From positions 1-64,000 of the forward strand of contig DXLP01000004.1 of NCBI GenBank assembly GCA_019414645.1: DNA of 64,000 nt, read 5' to 3'. Of this stretch, positions 9,589-17,943 are shown one piece after another. Under the pieces are notes generated by a model. It saw nothing but the letters and a program-made list of their open reading frames with translations, ran no database searches and had not been told where the DNA came from. A program made the position numbers and the translations under genes. Position 1 is the first letter of the stretch; each line of letters begins with the position of its first letter. The stretch is from Collinsella sp. Its GTDB lineage: Bacteria; Actinomycetota; Coriobacteriia; Coriobacteriales; Coriobacteriaceae.

Positions 9589-10383
9589 TTAGCAAGCACC
9601 TCCACCGGTAAAGACCTCAACGACCGTGAGGAGAACAATCTTCAGGTCCGTGATTGGGCCGCGCTTGGCGATGTACTCCAAATCACGGCGAACCATCCCG
9701 TCGAAGTCGGTGTCGTTGCGGTCTGTGACTTGCCACCATCCGGTGATGCCGGGCTTCACGGCCAGGCGCTGCAGGTCATACTCGGTGTACTGCTCCACCT
9801 CGCGCGGCAGCGGCGGGCGCGGGCCCACGACGGACATCTGGCCCAGGAATACGTTGAGGAACTGCGGGAACTCGTCGATGGAGTGCTTGCGGATGAACTT
9901 CCCGATCTTGGTGACGCGGGGGTCCTCCTTCATCTTGAACATCGCGCCGGCGATCTCGTTCTGCCCCTTGAGCTCGGCGAGGCGTTCGTCGGCGTCCCTG
10001 TACATGGAGCGGAACTTCCACATGCGGAAGGTGGTCAGGCTGCCATCGGGGCGGGTCTGACCCACTCGGATCTGGCTGTAGAACGGGTTGCCCTCGCTCT
10101 CCAGGCGGATGGCCACGGCCAGTACCAGGCTGGGTACGGCGATGACGGCCAGCACGCAGCCGCTGAACACGATGTCGAACGCGCGCTTGACGGCGCGATA
10201 GGCCAGGCGCGAGTTGTCCCAGTCCATGATGGATTGCACGGCCTTGTAGCGACCGGCGCCCTCACGCCGGCCCATAGCCTGAGCAATCAGCGCCGCGCCC
10301 GCAGGCGCATTGCTCTCTGTCACTTCTTTAGCAGTCACGATAAAACTTACGTCCCTGTCCCCAGGAACCCCCCCCCCGTCCAT
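9589..10383 (-). CDS. Undecaprenyl-phosphate sugar-1-phosphate transferase (initiating transferase)
   Basis: A 264-residue polyprenyl-phosphate hexose-1-phosphate transferase: one membrane helix (about 70-95) following YRAVKRAFDIVFS, then the catalytic core with FRMWKFRSMYRDAD (about 130), HSIDEFPQFLNVFLGQMS (about 180), VGPRPPLP and KPGITGWWQV. It transfers the first sugar phosphate to undecaprenyl phosphate and so controls the whole pathway. The ATG used here has no good RBS nearby; AAGGGAG lies 35 nt upstream and fits a TTG at 10414 that is out of frame because of a ten-G run after the ATG. GTG codons at 10338 and 10323 and an ATG at 10275 are possible starts beyond the run. The catalytic domain is intact. 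Confidence 0.87.
   Translation of the reverse strand: MDGGGVPGDRDVSFIVTAKEVTESNAPAGAALIAQAMGRREGAGRYKAVQSIMDWDNSRLAYRAVKRAFDIVFSGCVLAVIAVPSLVLAVAIRLESEGNPFYSQIRVGQTRPDGSLTTFRMWKFRSMYRDADERLAELKGQNEIAGAMFKMKEDPRVTKIGKFIRKHSIDEFPQFLNVFLGQMSVVGPRPPLPREVEQYTEYDLQRLAVKPGITGWWQVTDRNDTDFDGMVRRDLEYIAKRGPITDLKIVLLTVVEVFTGGGAC
10368..10377 (-). repeat. Homopolymeric G10 tract at the start of the initiating transferase
   Basis: Ten consecutive C on the plus strand (G on the coding strand) occupy codons 2-5 of the transferase. Tracts of this length are prone to slipped-strand mispairing. The length must be confirmed in reads. Confidence 0.7.
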
Positions 10384-10422
10384 GAATCAAAATGCGAACG
10401 AATTGCCGGTGCAACGTCTCCC

Positions 10423-11013
10423 TTACGTTTTGCTGGGCACGTCGAGCGGAAGTAACTCCCTAAATGCGGAGTCGCCTTCGCCCACGTCCACCAGGCACCA
10501 GCGTTTGCGACGATCGATCTTGTGCACGCGGGCCTCTTGCCCCACCAAGGGCCCTTGTTCTATGTGCAACACGCCGTCTTCTATGCGCGCAACGCTGTTA
10601 CGCACCACGCCGTCGTCATCGAGCACGCTGCGGTACCAGTCCTGCGCATCGTCCGGCATGGGCATGTACGCCCGTTCCCTACTGCCGGCGATGCGGCAGC
10701 CAAAGCTCAACTGGGCCAAAGCCTTATCGAGCATGGCGGCATCGCGCGTGGCGACGAAGAAGTATTCCTTGTACATGGGTTTGGTTTGGAGCGACCAGGC
10801 GCCGTCCCGCTTAAACCAGAACTCCTTTTGCATCACAAAAGCGTCCTGCATCAGCTCGTGCGGGATAATGCGGCGAACCTTTTCGCAGGTTTCGCGCTCT
10901 TTTCCATTAGGGGTGTGAACCAGATACCAGCGGACGCGGCCGTGCTGGCTGTTGGTGATGACGCCGTTAAATGCGCCAGGCAGCTGCTTTTGGCGCCGTG
11001 CCGTCTGTTCCAT
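10423..11013 (-). CDS. NusG-family specialised antiterminator (LoaP/RfaH/UpxY type)
   Basis: A 196-residue protein with an N-terminal NGN domain (RWYLVHTPNGKERETCEKV, about residues 28-46) and a C-terminal KOW segment (GPLVGQEARVHKIDRRKRWC, near residue 165). It is a NusG paralogue, not the housekeeping nusG, and is the first gene of the polysaccharide operon. Such paralogues bind RNA polymerase and let it read through long capsule operons. The start at 11013 has GAGGGG 8 nt upstream; an upstream GTG at 11046 has no RBS. The leader carries a small hairpin (11035-11051), which fits the RNA-hairpin requirement described for LoaP, though this is inference. Confidence 0.8.
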   Translation of the reverse strand: MEQTARRQKQLPGAFNGVITNSQHGRVRWYLVHTPNGKERETCEKVRRIIPHELMQDAFVMQKEFWFKRDGAWSLQTKPMYKEYFFVATRDAAMLDKALAQLSFGCRIAGSRERAYMPMPDDAQDWYRSVLDDDGVVRNSVARIEDGVLHIEQGPLVGQEARVHKIDRRKRWCLVDVGEGDSAFRELLPLDVPSKT

Positions 11014-11034
11014 GTTCTCGCCCCCTCTTTTGGC

Positions 11035-11170
11035 TTTGCGATGCACGCAAATGCAGGGGCGTTTAGAACAGGCTTCTCGCTCGCAGCTAGGCGCAGTCGC
11101 AAAAGTACAGGTTTTTGTATCTTTCGACAGACGACATTATACGAGCAATTAATCAGCGTTTGCCCAGATT
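11035..11170 (-). promoter_or_regulatory. Promoter and leader of the polysaccharide operon
   Basis: A TATAAT box lies at 11136-11141 (minus strand) without a good -35, leaving a leader of about 115 nt before the antiterminator. The leader has a 6-bp hairpin TTTGCG/CGCAAA with a TGCAT loop (11035-11051). Upstream, between 11104 and 11226, four GTAC-containing motifs occur, two of them forming GTACAGGTTT/AAACCTGTAC inverted copies, and one pair forming TGTAC...GTACA (11179-11197). These could be regulator sites. Confidence 0.45.
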
Positions 11171-11240
11171 ACGCAAAATGTACTGCTAGTAGGTACATCT
11201 CCATACCCCTCTACATAAACCTGTACCTTTTTGTGCAACA

Positions 11241-11270
11241 AAAAAGCCGCTCAACCAGCGGCTTTTCTTA
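11241..11270 (-). terminator. Second terminator after thrS
   Basis: A 7-bp stem AGCCGCT/AGCGGCT (11245-11251 with 11257-11263) is followed by six T on the minus strand; a weaker T-run follows on the plus strand. Confidence 0.75.
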
Positions 11271-11280
11271 TTTTGGCACG

Positions 11281-11311
11281 AAAAAAGCGACCGCCCAATG
11301 TGGACGGTCGC
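11281..11311 (-). terminator. Terminator of thrS
   Basis: A stem of GCGACCG with CGGTCGC (11287-11293 with 11305-11311) is followed by six T on the minus strand, 27 nt after the thrS stop codon. Confidence 0.85.
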
Positions 11312-11337
11312 CTTTATTAATTGTTGTGAAGTTTGCC

Positions 11338-13101
11338 TTAGGCGCGGGTCTTGATCTCCTCGAGCACCTTGGCAACAAACTCGTCGACGCTCATCTGAAC
11401 GGTCTCGTTGGAGCGATCGCGGACGGAGATGTTGCCGGCCTCGACCTCCTTCTCGCCCAGGATGAGCATGTAGGGCACGCGGTCGATACTGCGGGCCTCG
11501 CGGATCTTGTAGCCGATCTTCTCGTCGCGGTCGTCGCAGACCACGCGAATGCCGGCGTCCTCCAGCTTGGCGCACACCTCGTGGGCGTAGTCGCGACTCT
11601 TCTCGGAGACGGGAAGCGCCTTGACCTGCACGGGAGCCAGCCAAGTGGGGAACTTGCCCGCAAAGTGCTCAATCAGAATACCGATGAAGCGCTCGATGGA
11701 GCCAAAGCACACGCGATGCAGCATGATGGGGCGCTTCTTGGTGCCGTCGGCGTCAACGTACTCCAGGTCAAAGTTGAGCGGCATCTGGAAGTCGAGCTGC
11801 ACAGTACCGCACTGCCAGGTACGGCCGAGCGAGTCCTCCAGATGGAAGTCGATCTTGGGGCCGTAGAAGGCGCCGTCGCCCTCGTTGACTTCGTAGTCCA
11901 TGCCCAGCTTCTCCAGAGCGGTGCGCAGACCCTCCTCGGCGCGAGCCCAGTCCTCGTCCGAACCCATGGAGTCCTCGGGGCGGGTGGAAAGCTCAACGTG
12001 ATACTTAAAGCCAAACTTCTGGTACACGGAGTCGATAAGGTTGACCACGCCCACGATCTCGTCGGTCAGCTGGTCGGGACGCACAAACAGGTGGGCGTCG
12101 TCCTGGTTAAAGCAGCGCACGCGGAACAGGCCGTGCAGGGCGCCGCGCAGCTCGTGGCGGTGCACCAGGCCAATCTCGCCGGCGCGGATGGGCAGCTCGC
12201 GATAGGAGTGCGGCTTGGAGGCGTACACCAGCACGCCGCCCGGGCAGTTCATGGGCTTAATGCAGTACTCTTCGTCGTCGATGACGGTGGAGTACATGTT
12301 GTCCTTGTAGTGGTCCCAGTGACCCGAGGTCTTCCACAGCTGCTTGTTCATGATGAGCGGCGTGGAGATCTCCACGTAGCCGGCCTTGTGGTGGATCTCG
12401 CGCCAGTAGTCCAGCAGCGTGTTCTTAAGGATCATGCCGTTGGGCAGGAAGAACGGGAAGCCGGGGGCCTCGTCGCGCATCATAAAGAGGTCCATCTCGC
12501 GGCCGATCTTGCGGTGGTCGCGCTTCTTGGCTTCCTCCAGCATGTGCATGTGCTCGTCGAGCTCTTCCTTGGTGGCAAAGGCGACGCCGTTGATGCGGGT
12601 GAGCATCTTGTTGTCCTTGTCGCCCTTCCAGTAGGCGCCCGAGACGCCGGTGAGCTTAAAGGCCTTAAGGGCCTTGGTGTAGCAGATGTGGGGGCCGACG
12701 CACATGTCGATGTAGTCGCCCTGCTGGTAGAAGGTGATGCGGGCGTCGTCGTCCAGGTCGCCGATGTGCTCGACCTTGTACTTCTCGCCGCGCTCCTCCA
12801 TAAGGGCGATGGCCTCGGCGCGGGGCTTCTCAAAGACGGTGAACTTGAGGTTCTCCTTGACGATCTTTTTCATCTCGGCCTCGATCGCAGGGAAGTCGTC
12901 CTCGCTGATCTTGACGCCCTCGGGCAGGTCGACGTCGTAGTAGAAGCCGTTGTCGGTCGCGGGGCCGTAGGCAAAATCGGCCTGGGGGTACAGGCGCTTG
13001 ATGGCCTGCGCCATGATGTGCGCGGCGGAGTGGCGGATGACGTGCGTGACTTCGTCCTGCGGGAGCTCGGCCACCGAACCGTCATTGTAGAGTGCCTTCA
13101 T
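11338..13101 (-). CDS. thrS: Threonyl-tRNA synthetase
   Basis: A 587-residue class II synthetase that charges tRNA-Thr. The editing domain carries HSAAHIMAQAIKRLYP near residue 29, and the catalytic core has HRHELRGALHGLFRVR (motif 2) and MLHRVCFGSIERF (motif 3), followed by the anticodon-binding domain. Typical bacterial ThrS is ~640 residues with an N-terminal TGS domain; here the protein begins almost directly at the editing domain, so TGS is absent. The start is supported by GAGAGGAG about 12 nt upstream. A strong promoter lies 63 nt upstream. It appears monocistronic, with two terminators downstream. Confidence 0.95.
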   Translation of the reverse strand: MKALYNDGSVAELPQDEVTHVIRHSAAHIMAQAIKRLYPQADFAYGPATDNGFYYDVDLPEGVKISEDDFPAIEAEMKKIVKENLKFTVFEKPRAEAIALMEERGEKYKVEHIGDLDDDARITFYQQGDYIDMCVGPHICYTKALKAFKLTGVSGAYWKGDKDNKMLTRINGVAFATKEELDEHMHMLEEAKKRDHRKIGREMDLFMMRDEAPGFPFFLPNGMILKNTLLDYWREIHHKAGYVEISTPLIMNKQLWKTSGHWDHYKDNMYSTVIDDEEYCIKPMNCPGGVLVYASKPHSYRELPIRAGEIGLVHRHELRGALHGLFRVRCFNQDDAHLFVRPDQLTDEIVGVVNLIDSVYQKFGFKYHVELSTRPEDSMGSDEDWARAEEGLRTALEKLGMDYEVNEGDGAFYGPKIDFHLEDSLGRTWQCGTVQLDFQMPLNFDLEYVDADGTKKRPIMLHRVCFGSIERFIGILIEHFAGKFPTWLAPVQVKALPVSEKSRDYAHEVCAKLEDAGIRVVCDDRDEKIGYKIREARSIDRVPYMLILGEKEVEAGNISVRDRSNETVQMSVDEFVAKVLEEIKTRA

Positions 13102-13128
13102 GGGTATGTTTTCTCCTCTCGGATGCCT

Positions 13129-13198
13129 GATGCAAGTGCGCGCAATGCGCTCGGCGATTTAACTTGCATCATTATAGGCAGGTTGCCTTGGTATACAA
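13129..13198 (-). promoter_or_regulatory. thrS promoter with overlapping dyad
   Basis: On the minus strand, TTGTAT (13193-13198) and TATAAT (13171-13176) are 16 nt apart. A perfect 9-bp dyad GATGCAAGT/ACTTGCATC (13129-13137 with 13162-13170) starts immediately after the -10 box and could be an operator or a leader hairpin. No T-box motif was seen. Confidence 0.7.
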
Positions 13199-13199
13199 G

Positions 13200-13230
13200 C
13201 GCCCGCCGCACCTTAATGGCACGGCGGGCG
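13200..13230 (+). terminator. Strong GC hairpin between thrS and the zinc-ribbon gene
   Basis: A perfect 9-bp stem CGCCCGCCG/CGGCGGGCG (13200-13208 with 13222-13230) is followed by ATTTTCT on the plus strand only. It lies after the minus-strand zinc-ribbon gene, so it may work as a hairpin stop for that transcript, but the T-run faces the other way. Confidence 0.4.
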
Positions 13231-13325
13231 ATTTTCTACGCATGCTTCATCGTGTGGGGCGGGGTGAGGGGCGCGCGTGGCTTGCGGCGTGTCCGTGGCT
13301 TGCGGCCGGCCCGGCGATGGATGCG

Positions 13326-13757
13326 TTACTGGATGCGAGTTCGGCAGTAGGGGCAGACCTTCCAGTGCGCGTCGAGCGGGCGATGGCAGCTGGGGCAGAC
13401 GTTGCGAACCTGGGTATCGCACACCGGGCAAACCACAAAGTCCTTCTCGATGGGTGCGCCGCACTGCGGGCAGGTGCCGTACTGGGCAAGCTGACGCTCG
13501 CGCAGGGCCATGTCCAGCTCCTGCTCCTCGCGGTCGGACGCGTAGGAATGCGGGCGCAGGACCAGGTAGGCGATGAGGCCCACAAACGGGATGAGGGCGA
13601 TGATGCCCCATGCCACGTAGGCGCTGGCGCCGCGGCGGCGAGCGTCGATGAACACATAGACGACCGACAGCACATACAGGGCGATGATAAAGCCGACGAA
13701 GGCATAGACGACGCCCATAAGCTGCGGCGACATGAGCTCGGAGATGTACTTGGACAT
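13326..13757 (-). CDS. Two-helix membrane protein with C-terminal zinc ribbons
   Basis: A 143-residue protein with two hydrophobic helices (about residues 12-34 and 47-66) followed by a cytoplasmic tail with four CxxC knuckles (CPQC, CPVC, CPSC, CPYC), enough for two zinc-ribbon sites. This is the PLD-nuclease-N-like helix pair plus double zinc ribbon layout found in many small actinobacterial proteins; no reaction is known. The start at 13757 has AAAGG 9 nt upstream, while the longer frame to 13802 has none. It reads away from the repeat array at 13857-14475, so the array lies in its upstream region. Confidence 0.65.
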   Translation of the reverse strand: MSKYISELMSPQLMGVVYAFVGFIIALYVLSVVYVFIDARRRGASAYVAWGIIALIPFVGLIAYLVLRPHSYASDREEQELDMALRERQLAQYGTCPQCGAPIEKDFVVCPVCDTQVRNVCPSCHRPLDAHWKVCPYCRTRIQ

Positions 13758-13856
13758 TACGGGTACCTTTCGGAATATTAACAGTTCGGTCAAGTTTACC
13801 ACGGGGTTTGTTTATATGGGACCACGGCTAGGGGCGGGGCTGGCGCGGACACAAAC

Positions 13857-14475
13857 ATCTCAATCTGTAACAGGTGGGAGTGGAATCCGGGTCTAGATGT
13901 TACAGATCGAGACGAACGGGTGCGCCGCCGAGCAAACGTCTCGATCTGTAACAACTGGGACCAAATATCCCATCTTGCTGTTACAGATTGAGACACAGGG
14001 ATCCCTCCCCGATTTCAATCTCGATCTGTAACATCTTGGGCCCCAAAACCCCTCTTACTGTTACAGATCGAGACATTCAAAATCCGTCGGAAGGTTTGTC
14101 TCGATCTGTAAAATCTGCAACCCAAATCATCGGCTAACTGTTACAGATTGAGACAAAAGAAAACGTCCAGGCCGAATGTCTCAATCTGTAACAGTTACTC
14201 GGCAAAGACAGTCCCAGATGTTACAGATTTAGACAAACTATTCTTTCCCCGACTTAAATCTCAATCTGTAACAACAACTCGGTAAATACAGGTCTTACCG
14301 TTACAGATTTGGACATTCGAAACCGACTGATAGGTTCATCTAAATCTGTAACACATGGAACCGATTTTCTCCTCTTGCTGTTACAGATCAAGACAAACGG
14401 AGGGCCCGCCTGGCAAACGTCTCGATCTGTAACATCTGGAACCCAGTTCTTCTGCTTACTGTTACAGAACGAGAC
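13857..14475. repeat. Array of 16 alternating inverted 16-bp repeats (eight ~80-bp units)
   Basis: Sixteen copies of GTCTCGATCTGTAACA alternate strictly with their reverse complement TGTTACAGATCGAGAC. Forward copies start at 13857, 13938, 14018, 14098, 14178, 14258, 14338 and 14419; reverse copies at 13898, 13979, 14059, 14139, 14219, 14299, 14379 and 14460. The forward-to-reverse distance is 41 in all eight units and the reverse-to-forward distance is 39-40. The 23-25-nt spacers are far more diverged than the repeats but keep their length; units 2 and 8 are most alike, suggesting old tandem duplication. No protein frame of quality runs through it. It fills the space between the zinc-ribbon gene (minus) and the FAD operon (plus). 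Confidence 0.9.
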
Positions 14476-14612
14476 AAACCTCTGACACCAGGAGCGACAG
14501 ACAAGGTCACCGATGGTCCTGAGTCTCCCATCGCCTGCCGTTGGCGGATACAGCGGGGCTGTTCGCCGCATTGCCGCCGCACCGGGGGTGTGCAGACCGT
14601 AGGATAGTCCTA

Positions 14613-14627
14613 TTGACAGCCTGTCAA
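14613..14627. promoter_or_regulatory. Candidate operator upstream of the FAD oxidoreductase operon
   Basis: A near-perfect palindrome TTGACAGCCTGTCAA ends 17 nt before the GTG start at 14645 and overlaps the presumed leader. A TAGGAT box (14600-14605) just upstream could be the -10. The regulator is unknown. Confidence 0.4.
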
Positions 14628-14644
14628 CTTGTCTGGGAGGCACC

Positions 14645-16126
14645 GTGGCAGAAACGTTTGATATCGCAATTGTGGGCGCGGGCATCACCGGGTGCGCCAT
14701 CGCGCGGCAGCTCGCGCGCTATGACCTGTCCATTTGCGTGGTCGAAGCGGCCAACGACATCGCCCTGGGCGCGTCGAAGGCCAACGGCGGCCTGGTGCAC
14801 GCCGGCTACGATCCGGCTCCGGGCACGGTAAAGGCGCAGGTCAACGCCCGCGGCTGTGAGCTATATGGCACGTGGGCCCAGGAGCTAGGCTTTTTGTTCC
14901 GCCGCACCGGGTCGATGGTGCTGGGCTTTAACGACGAAGACCGCGCACACCTGGAGAAGCTGCGCCAGAATGGCCTGGCCAACGGCGTACCCGAACTGGC
15001 GATCATTGGCCCCGAGCGCATCCACGAGCTGGAGCCGCGCGCGAGTGCCAAGGCAACCTGCGCGCTGTGGTGCCCCTCGACCGGTTACGTCGACCCATTT
15101 GAAGTGGCCATCGCCGCGCTGGAGAACGCGGTCGCCAACGGCGTGACGTTTATGCGCTCCGCACCGGTTGAGGCCATTGAGGTTGCTGGCTCGCACGACG
15201 AGGACGTTTCAGCCGACGGCAAGGTCCGCGCACGCTTTACGCTGGTGACGCCCGCCGGCGATGTGCGCTGCCGCTATCTGATCAACGCCGCGGGCAACGG
15301 TGCCGCGAACATCTCGCATATGGCCGGCGCCGAGGAGTTTCAGATGGTCTGGCGCCAGGGAAACATCGTGGTGCTGGACAAGGAGCCGCGCGCGCTCATG
15401 CCGCTCTACCCCGTGCCCACGCCGGTGTCCAAGGGCGTTATCGTCACGGGCACGGTCCACGGCAACACCGTGATCACCGCGACCGCCGCCGTGCGCGAGC
15501 CGGGCGACACACAGACCTACGCCGCCGATGTCAACGCGCTGTTAGCGGGCGCGCGCAAACTGGTGCCCGATCTGGACACGCGCCGCGTGGTGCGCGCGTT
15601 TGCCGGCGGACGTCCGGTCATTCAGGGGACCAACGACTTCTTTATTGGGCAGTCGGCCGTGGTGCCGGGGCTGTTCCAGGCGGCGGGCATTCAGTCGCCG
15701 GGCGTGGCGAGCGCGCCGGCCATTGCCGAGCGCATGGAGCACGTGATGCGCGAGGCGGGCGTTGCTTTGCGCGAACGGGCCGATTGGGATCCGATTCGCC
15801 GCGCGCCGGACGACTTCGACCGCGCGCCGCTTGCGCGCAAGGAGGAGCTCATTGAGTCCGGCCCTGCATGGGGGCAGATCGTCTGCCGCTGCGAGACTGT
15901 ACCCGAGGCCGAGATTGTGGCCGCGATTCGACGCCGCCCGGGTGCGGTTTCGGTCGAGGGTGTCAAGCGCCGCTGCCGCGCGGGCATGGGCCGCTGCCAG
16001 AGCGGCTTTTGCCAGAGCCGCGTGGTGGCGATTCTGGCGCGCGAGCTGGGCTGCGACCCCAGCGAGGTGCTGTTGGAGGACACTGGCTCGTGGCTCGTTG
16101 AGGGACCTTTGAAGGGGGTGCGCTAG
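14645..16126 (+). CDS. GlpA-like FAD-dependent oxidoreductase with BFD-type [2Fe-2S] domain
   Basis: A 493-residue protein with an N-terminal FAD-binding Rossmann motif ([18 protein letters not shown], residues 5-22), a DAO-type oxidoreductase domain, and a C-terminal BFD-like [2Fe-2S] domain with [14 protein letters not shown] and GFC cysteines (about residues 415-470). This is the layout of anaerobic glycerol-3-phosphate dehydrogenase subunit A and relatives. The downstream gene overlaps closely (1-nt gap) and encodes a second flavoprotein, then DUF1667, the usual companion set. GTG start with GGGAGG 4 nt upstream. Glycerol-3-phosphate is the likely but unproven substrate; L-2-hydroxyglutarate oxidase-like activity is an alternative. 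Confidence 0.8.
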   Translation: MAETFDIAIVGAGITGCAIARQLARYDLSICVVEAANDIALGASKANGGLVHAGYDPAPGTVKAQVNARGCELYGTWAQELGFLFRRTGSMVLGFNDEDRAHLEKLRQNGLANGVPELAIIGPERIHELEPRASAKATCALWCPSTGYVDPFEVAIAALENAVANGVTFMRSAPVEAIEVAGSHDEDVSADGKVRARFTLVTPAGDVRCRYLINAAGNGAANISHMAGAEEFQMVWRQGNIVVLDKEPRALMPLYPVPTPVSKGVIVTGTVHGNTVITATAAVREPGDTQTYAADVNALLAGARKLVPDLDTRRVVRAFAGGRPVIQGTNDFFIGQSAVVPGLFQAAGIQSPGVASAPAIAERMEHVMREAGVALRERADWDPIRRAPDDFDRAPLARKEELIESGPAWGQIVCRCETVPEAEIVAAIRRRPGAVSVEGVKRRCRAGMGRCQSGFCQSRVVAILARELGCDPSEVLLEDTGSWLVEGPLKGVR

Positions 16127-16127
16127 G

Positions 16128-17480
16128 ATGGCGGAATTCAAATCGAGCGTGATTGATACCGATGCCGTTGAGGCAGTACCTACGCAGGCCTTCGACGTGG
16201 TCGTTATCGGCGGCGGACCTGCCGGCATGGCGGCCGCACTTGCCGCGCACAAGGCCGGCGCGCGCGTGGCCATCGTGGAGCGCGAGCAACACTTGGGCGG
16301 CATCCTGCGCCAGTGCATTCACCCCGGCTTTGGCCTTTCGCACTTTAAGCAGGAGCTCACCGGCCCCGAGTATGCACAGCGCTTTATTGACCAGGTGCGC
16401 GCGACCGACATTGCGCTGTTCTTGGGCAGTATGGTGCTTGGGATCGATTCGGGCGAGTCCACGGAAGACGACGCACTCCACACCGTCATGCTCATGAGCC
16501 CCACCGGCATGCTGCAGCTCACCGGGCGCGCGGTCGTCCTTGCCATGGGTTGCCGCGAGCGCACCCGCAGCGAGATCAAGATTCCCGGCAGCCGACCTGC
16601 CGGCGTGTTTACGGCCGGCTTGGCGCAGCGATACATCAATGTCGAGAACCTCAAACCCGGCTCGCGCGCCGTCATTTTGGGCTCGGGTGACATCGGGCTG
16701 ATCATGGCGCGCCGCTGCACGCTCGAGGGGATTTCGGTCGAGGGCGTGTACGAGCTCATGCCGTACGCCAACGGCCTGCGCCGCAATGTGAAAAACTGCC
16801 TGGACGACTTTGGCATTCCGCTGCACCTGTCCACCACCGTCACACGCGTGATCGGGCACGACCGCGTTGAGGCCGTCGAGGTGAGTCAGGTCGACGAGCA
16901 CCTGGCACCCATTCCGGGGACCGAGCGCATTGTTCCGTGCGACACGCTGCTGCTTTCGGTGGGTCTGATTCCCGAGAACGAGCTTTCGGTTGCCGCGGGC
17001 GTGGAGCTGGATCCCCGCACGCGCGGTGCCGTGGTGGACCAGAACCTGCAGACAGGCGTTCCGGGCATCTTTGCCTGCGGCAACGTGCTGCACGTGCACG
17101 ACCTGGCCGACAACGTGACGACCGAGTCCGAACGCGCCGGTGCAGCCGCGGCGACTTACGCGCTGGGTGGCACCGCGGCGGGAGTGGCGAGCGCGGGCTG
17201 CCAGCTCACGGTCTCCCCCGCCGGCATCGCAGGCTACGCACTGCCGGGCCGCATTACGACCGTCGGGCTCACTAAGCTCAACTTCCGCGTACGCCGACCG
17301 GTCGATGCCGCCCGCGTACGTATCCTGGCAGGCGACGAGGAGCTGTTTGCAGGCAAGGTCCGCCCGTTTAAACCGAGCGTAATGGAGAGCTTCCCGCTGC
17401 CGACAAAGGTGATTCAACGCGCACTCGACCTGGGTGTCAGCGAGATTGTCCTGTCCGTCGATCCCGTCGAGGAGGCGTAG
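16128..17480 (+). CDS. FAD/NAD(P)-dependent oxidoreductase (partner of GlpA-like protein)
   Basis: A 450-residue two-dinucleotide-binding flavoprotein: FAD motif [17 protein letters not shown] (about residues 23-39) and second Rossmann motif [15 protein letters not shown] (about 182), with the [11 protein letters not shown] motif closing the FAD site near residue 320. It belongs to the pyridine nucleotide-disulfide oxidoreductase-like proteins found next to GlpA-like genes, probably passing electrons between the first subunit and NAD(P) or another carrier. No CxxxxC redox pair is in the usual position, but cysteines occur at [10 protein letters not shown]. It is co-transcribed with its neighbours. 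Confidence 0.8.
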   Translation: MAEFKSSVIDTDAVEAVPTQAFDVVVIGGGPAGMAAALAAHKAGARVAIVEREQHLGGILRQCIHPGFGLSHFKQELTGPEYAQRFIDQVRATDIALFLGSMVLGIDSGESTEDDALHTVMLMSPTGMLQLTGRAVVLAMGCRERTRSEIKIPGSRPAGVFTAGLAQRYINVENLKPGSRAVILGSGDIGLIMARRCTLEGISVEGVYELMPYANGLRRNVKNCLDDFGIPLHLSTTVTRVIGHDRVEAVEVSQVDEHLAPIPGTERIVPCDTLLLSVGLIPENELSVAAGVELDPRTRGAVVDQNLQTGVPGIFACGNVLHVHDLADNVTTESERAGAAAATYALGGTAAGVASAGCQLTVSPAGIAGYALPGRITTVGLTKLNFRVRRPVDAARVRILAGDEELFAGKVRPFKPSVMESFPLPTKVIQRALDLGVSEIVLSVDPVEEA

Positions 17481-17484
17481 GCCC

Positions 17485-17883
17485 ATGAGCACGAACGCGA
17501 TCGAAACGCTGCAGTTCAACTGCACCACCTGCCCCTCCGAGTGCCTCCTGACTGTGGAGGTAAAGCGCGGCGCAGACGGCGCCGTGGCAGAGGTGTACTC
17601 CGTAGCCGGCAACAGCTGCCCACGTGGCGATAAGTTCGCGCATCAGGAGCTCACCTGCCCCATGCGCGTGCTCACCACCACCGTAGCCGTATCCGGCGGC
17701 GACGAGGCGCTGCTGCCCGTGCGCACGGCCGATGCCATCCCGCTGGCACTCCACGCCCAGGCCATGGACCTCATCCGCGGCTTGGTCATCGAAGCCCCCA
17801 TCCGCATGGGCGACGTCGTTCTGGAAGACCTCCTCAACACGGGCATCAACCTCATCGCCAGCATGGACATCGACCCAGCCTAA
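17485..17883 (+). CDS. DUF1667 family protein
   Basis: A 132-residue protein with a CTTCPSECLL motif at residues 12-21, a later NSCPRGDKFA (about 42) and CPMRVLTTTV (about 59), the four-cysteine pattern of DUF1667. This family nearly always follows the two flavoproteins of the anaerobic glycerol-3-phosphate dehydrogenase-like operon; the cysteines may bind a metal cluster and it may be the small electron-transfer subunit (inference). The ATG at 17485 follows GGAGGCGTAGGCCC and overlaps nothing, starting 4 nt after the previous stop. Confidence 0.82.
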   Translation: MSTNAIETLQFNCTTCPSECLLTVEVKRGADGAVAEVYSVAGNSCPRGDKFAHQELTCPMRVLTTTVAVSGGDEALLPVRTADAIPLALHAQAMDLIRGLVIEAPIRMGDVVLEDLLNTGINLIASMDIDPA

Positions 17884-17943
17884 GCAGCTCATTTGGGACG
17901 CGACTCTTTTGGCTACCCCGCCATCCACCCCGCCCCTCCTCAA

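Noticed and set aside
10522-13350. Very long open frames on the plus strand opposite thrS, valS, metY/MFS, modBC and the GT4 gene (e.g. 10522-13350, 21823-24159, 53415-55868, 43684-45801, 8833-10455)
   Set aside because: They are antisense shadows caused by high GC and codon bias; no domain or RBS supports them and strong genes occupy the other strand.
13857-14475. CRISPR array
   Set aside because: Repeats are only 16 bp, alternate in orientation, spacers show weak similarity to each other, and no cas genes are present.
14254-14700. Open frame of ~148 codons on the minus strand within the repeat array
   Set aside because: It has repeated low-quality sequence from the array, no RBS and overlaps the start of the FAD oxidoreductase gene.
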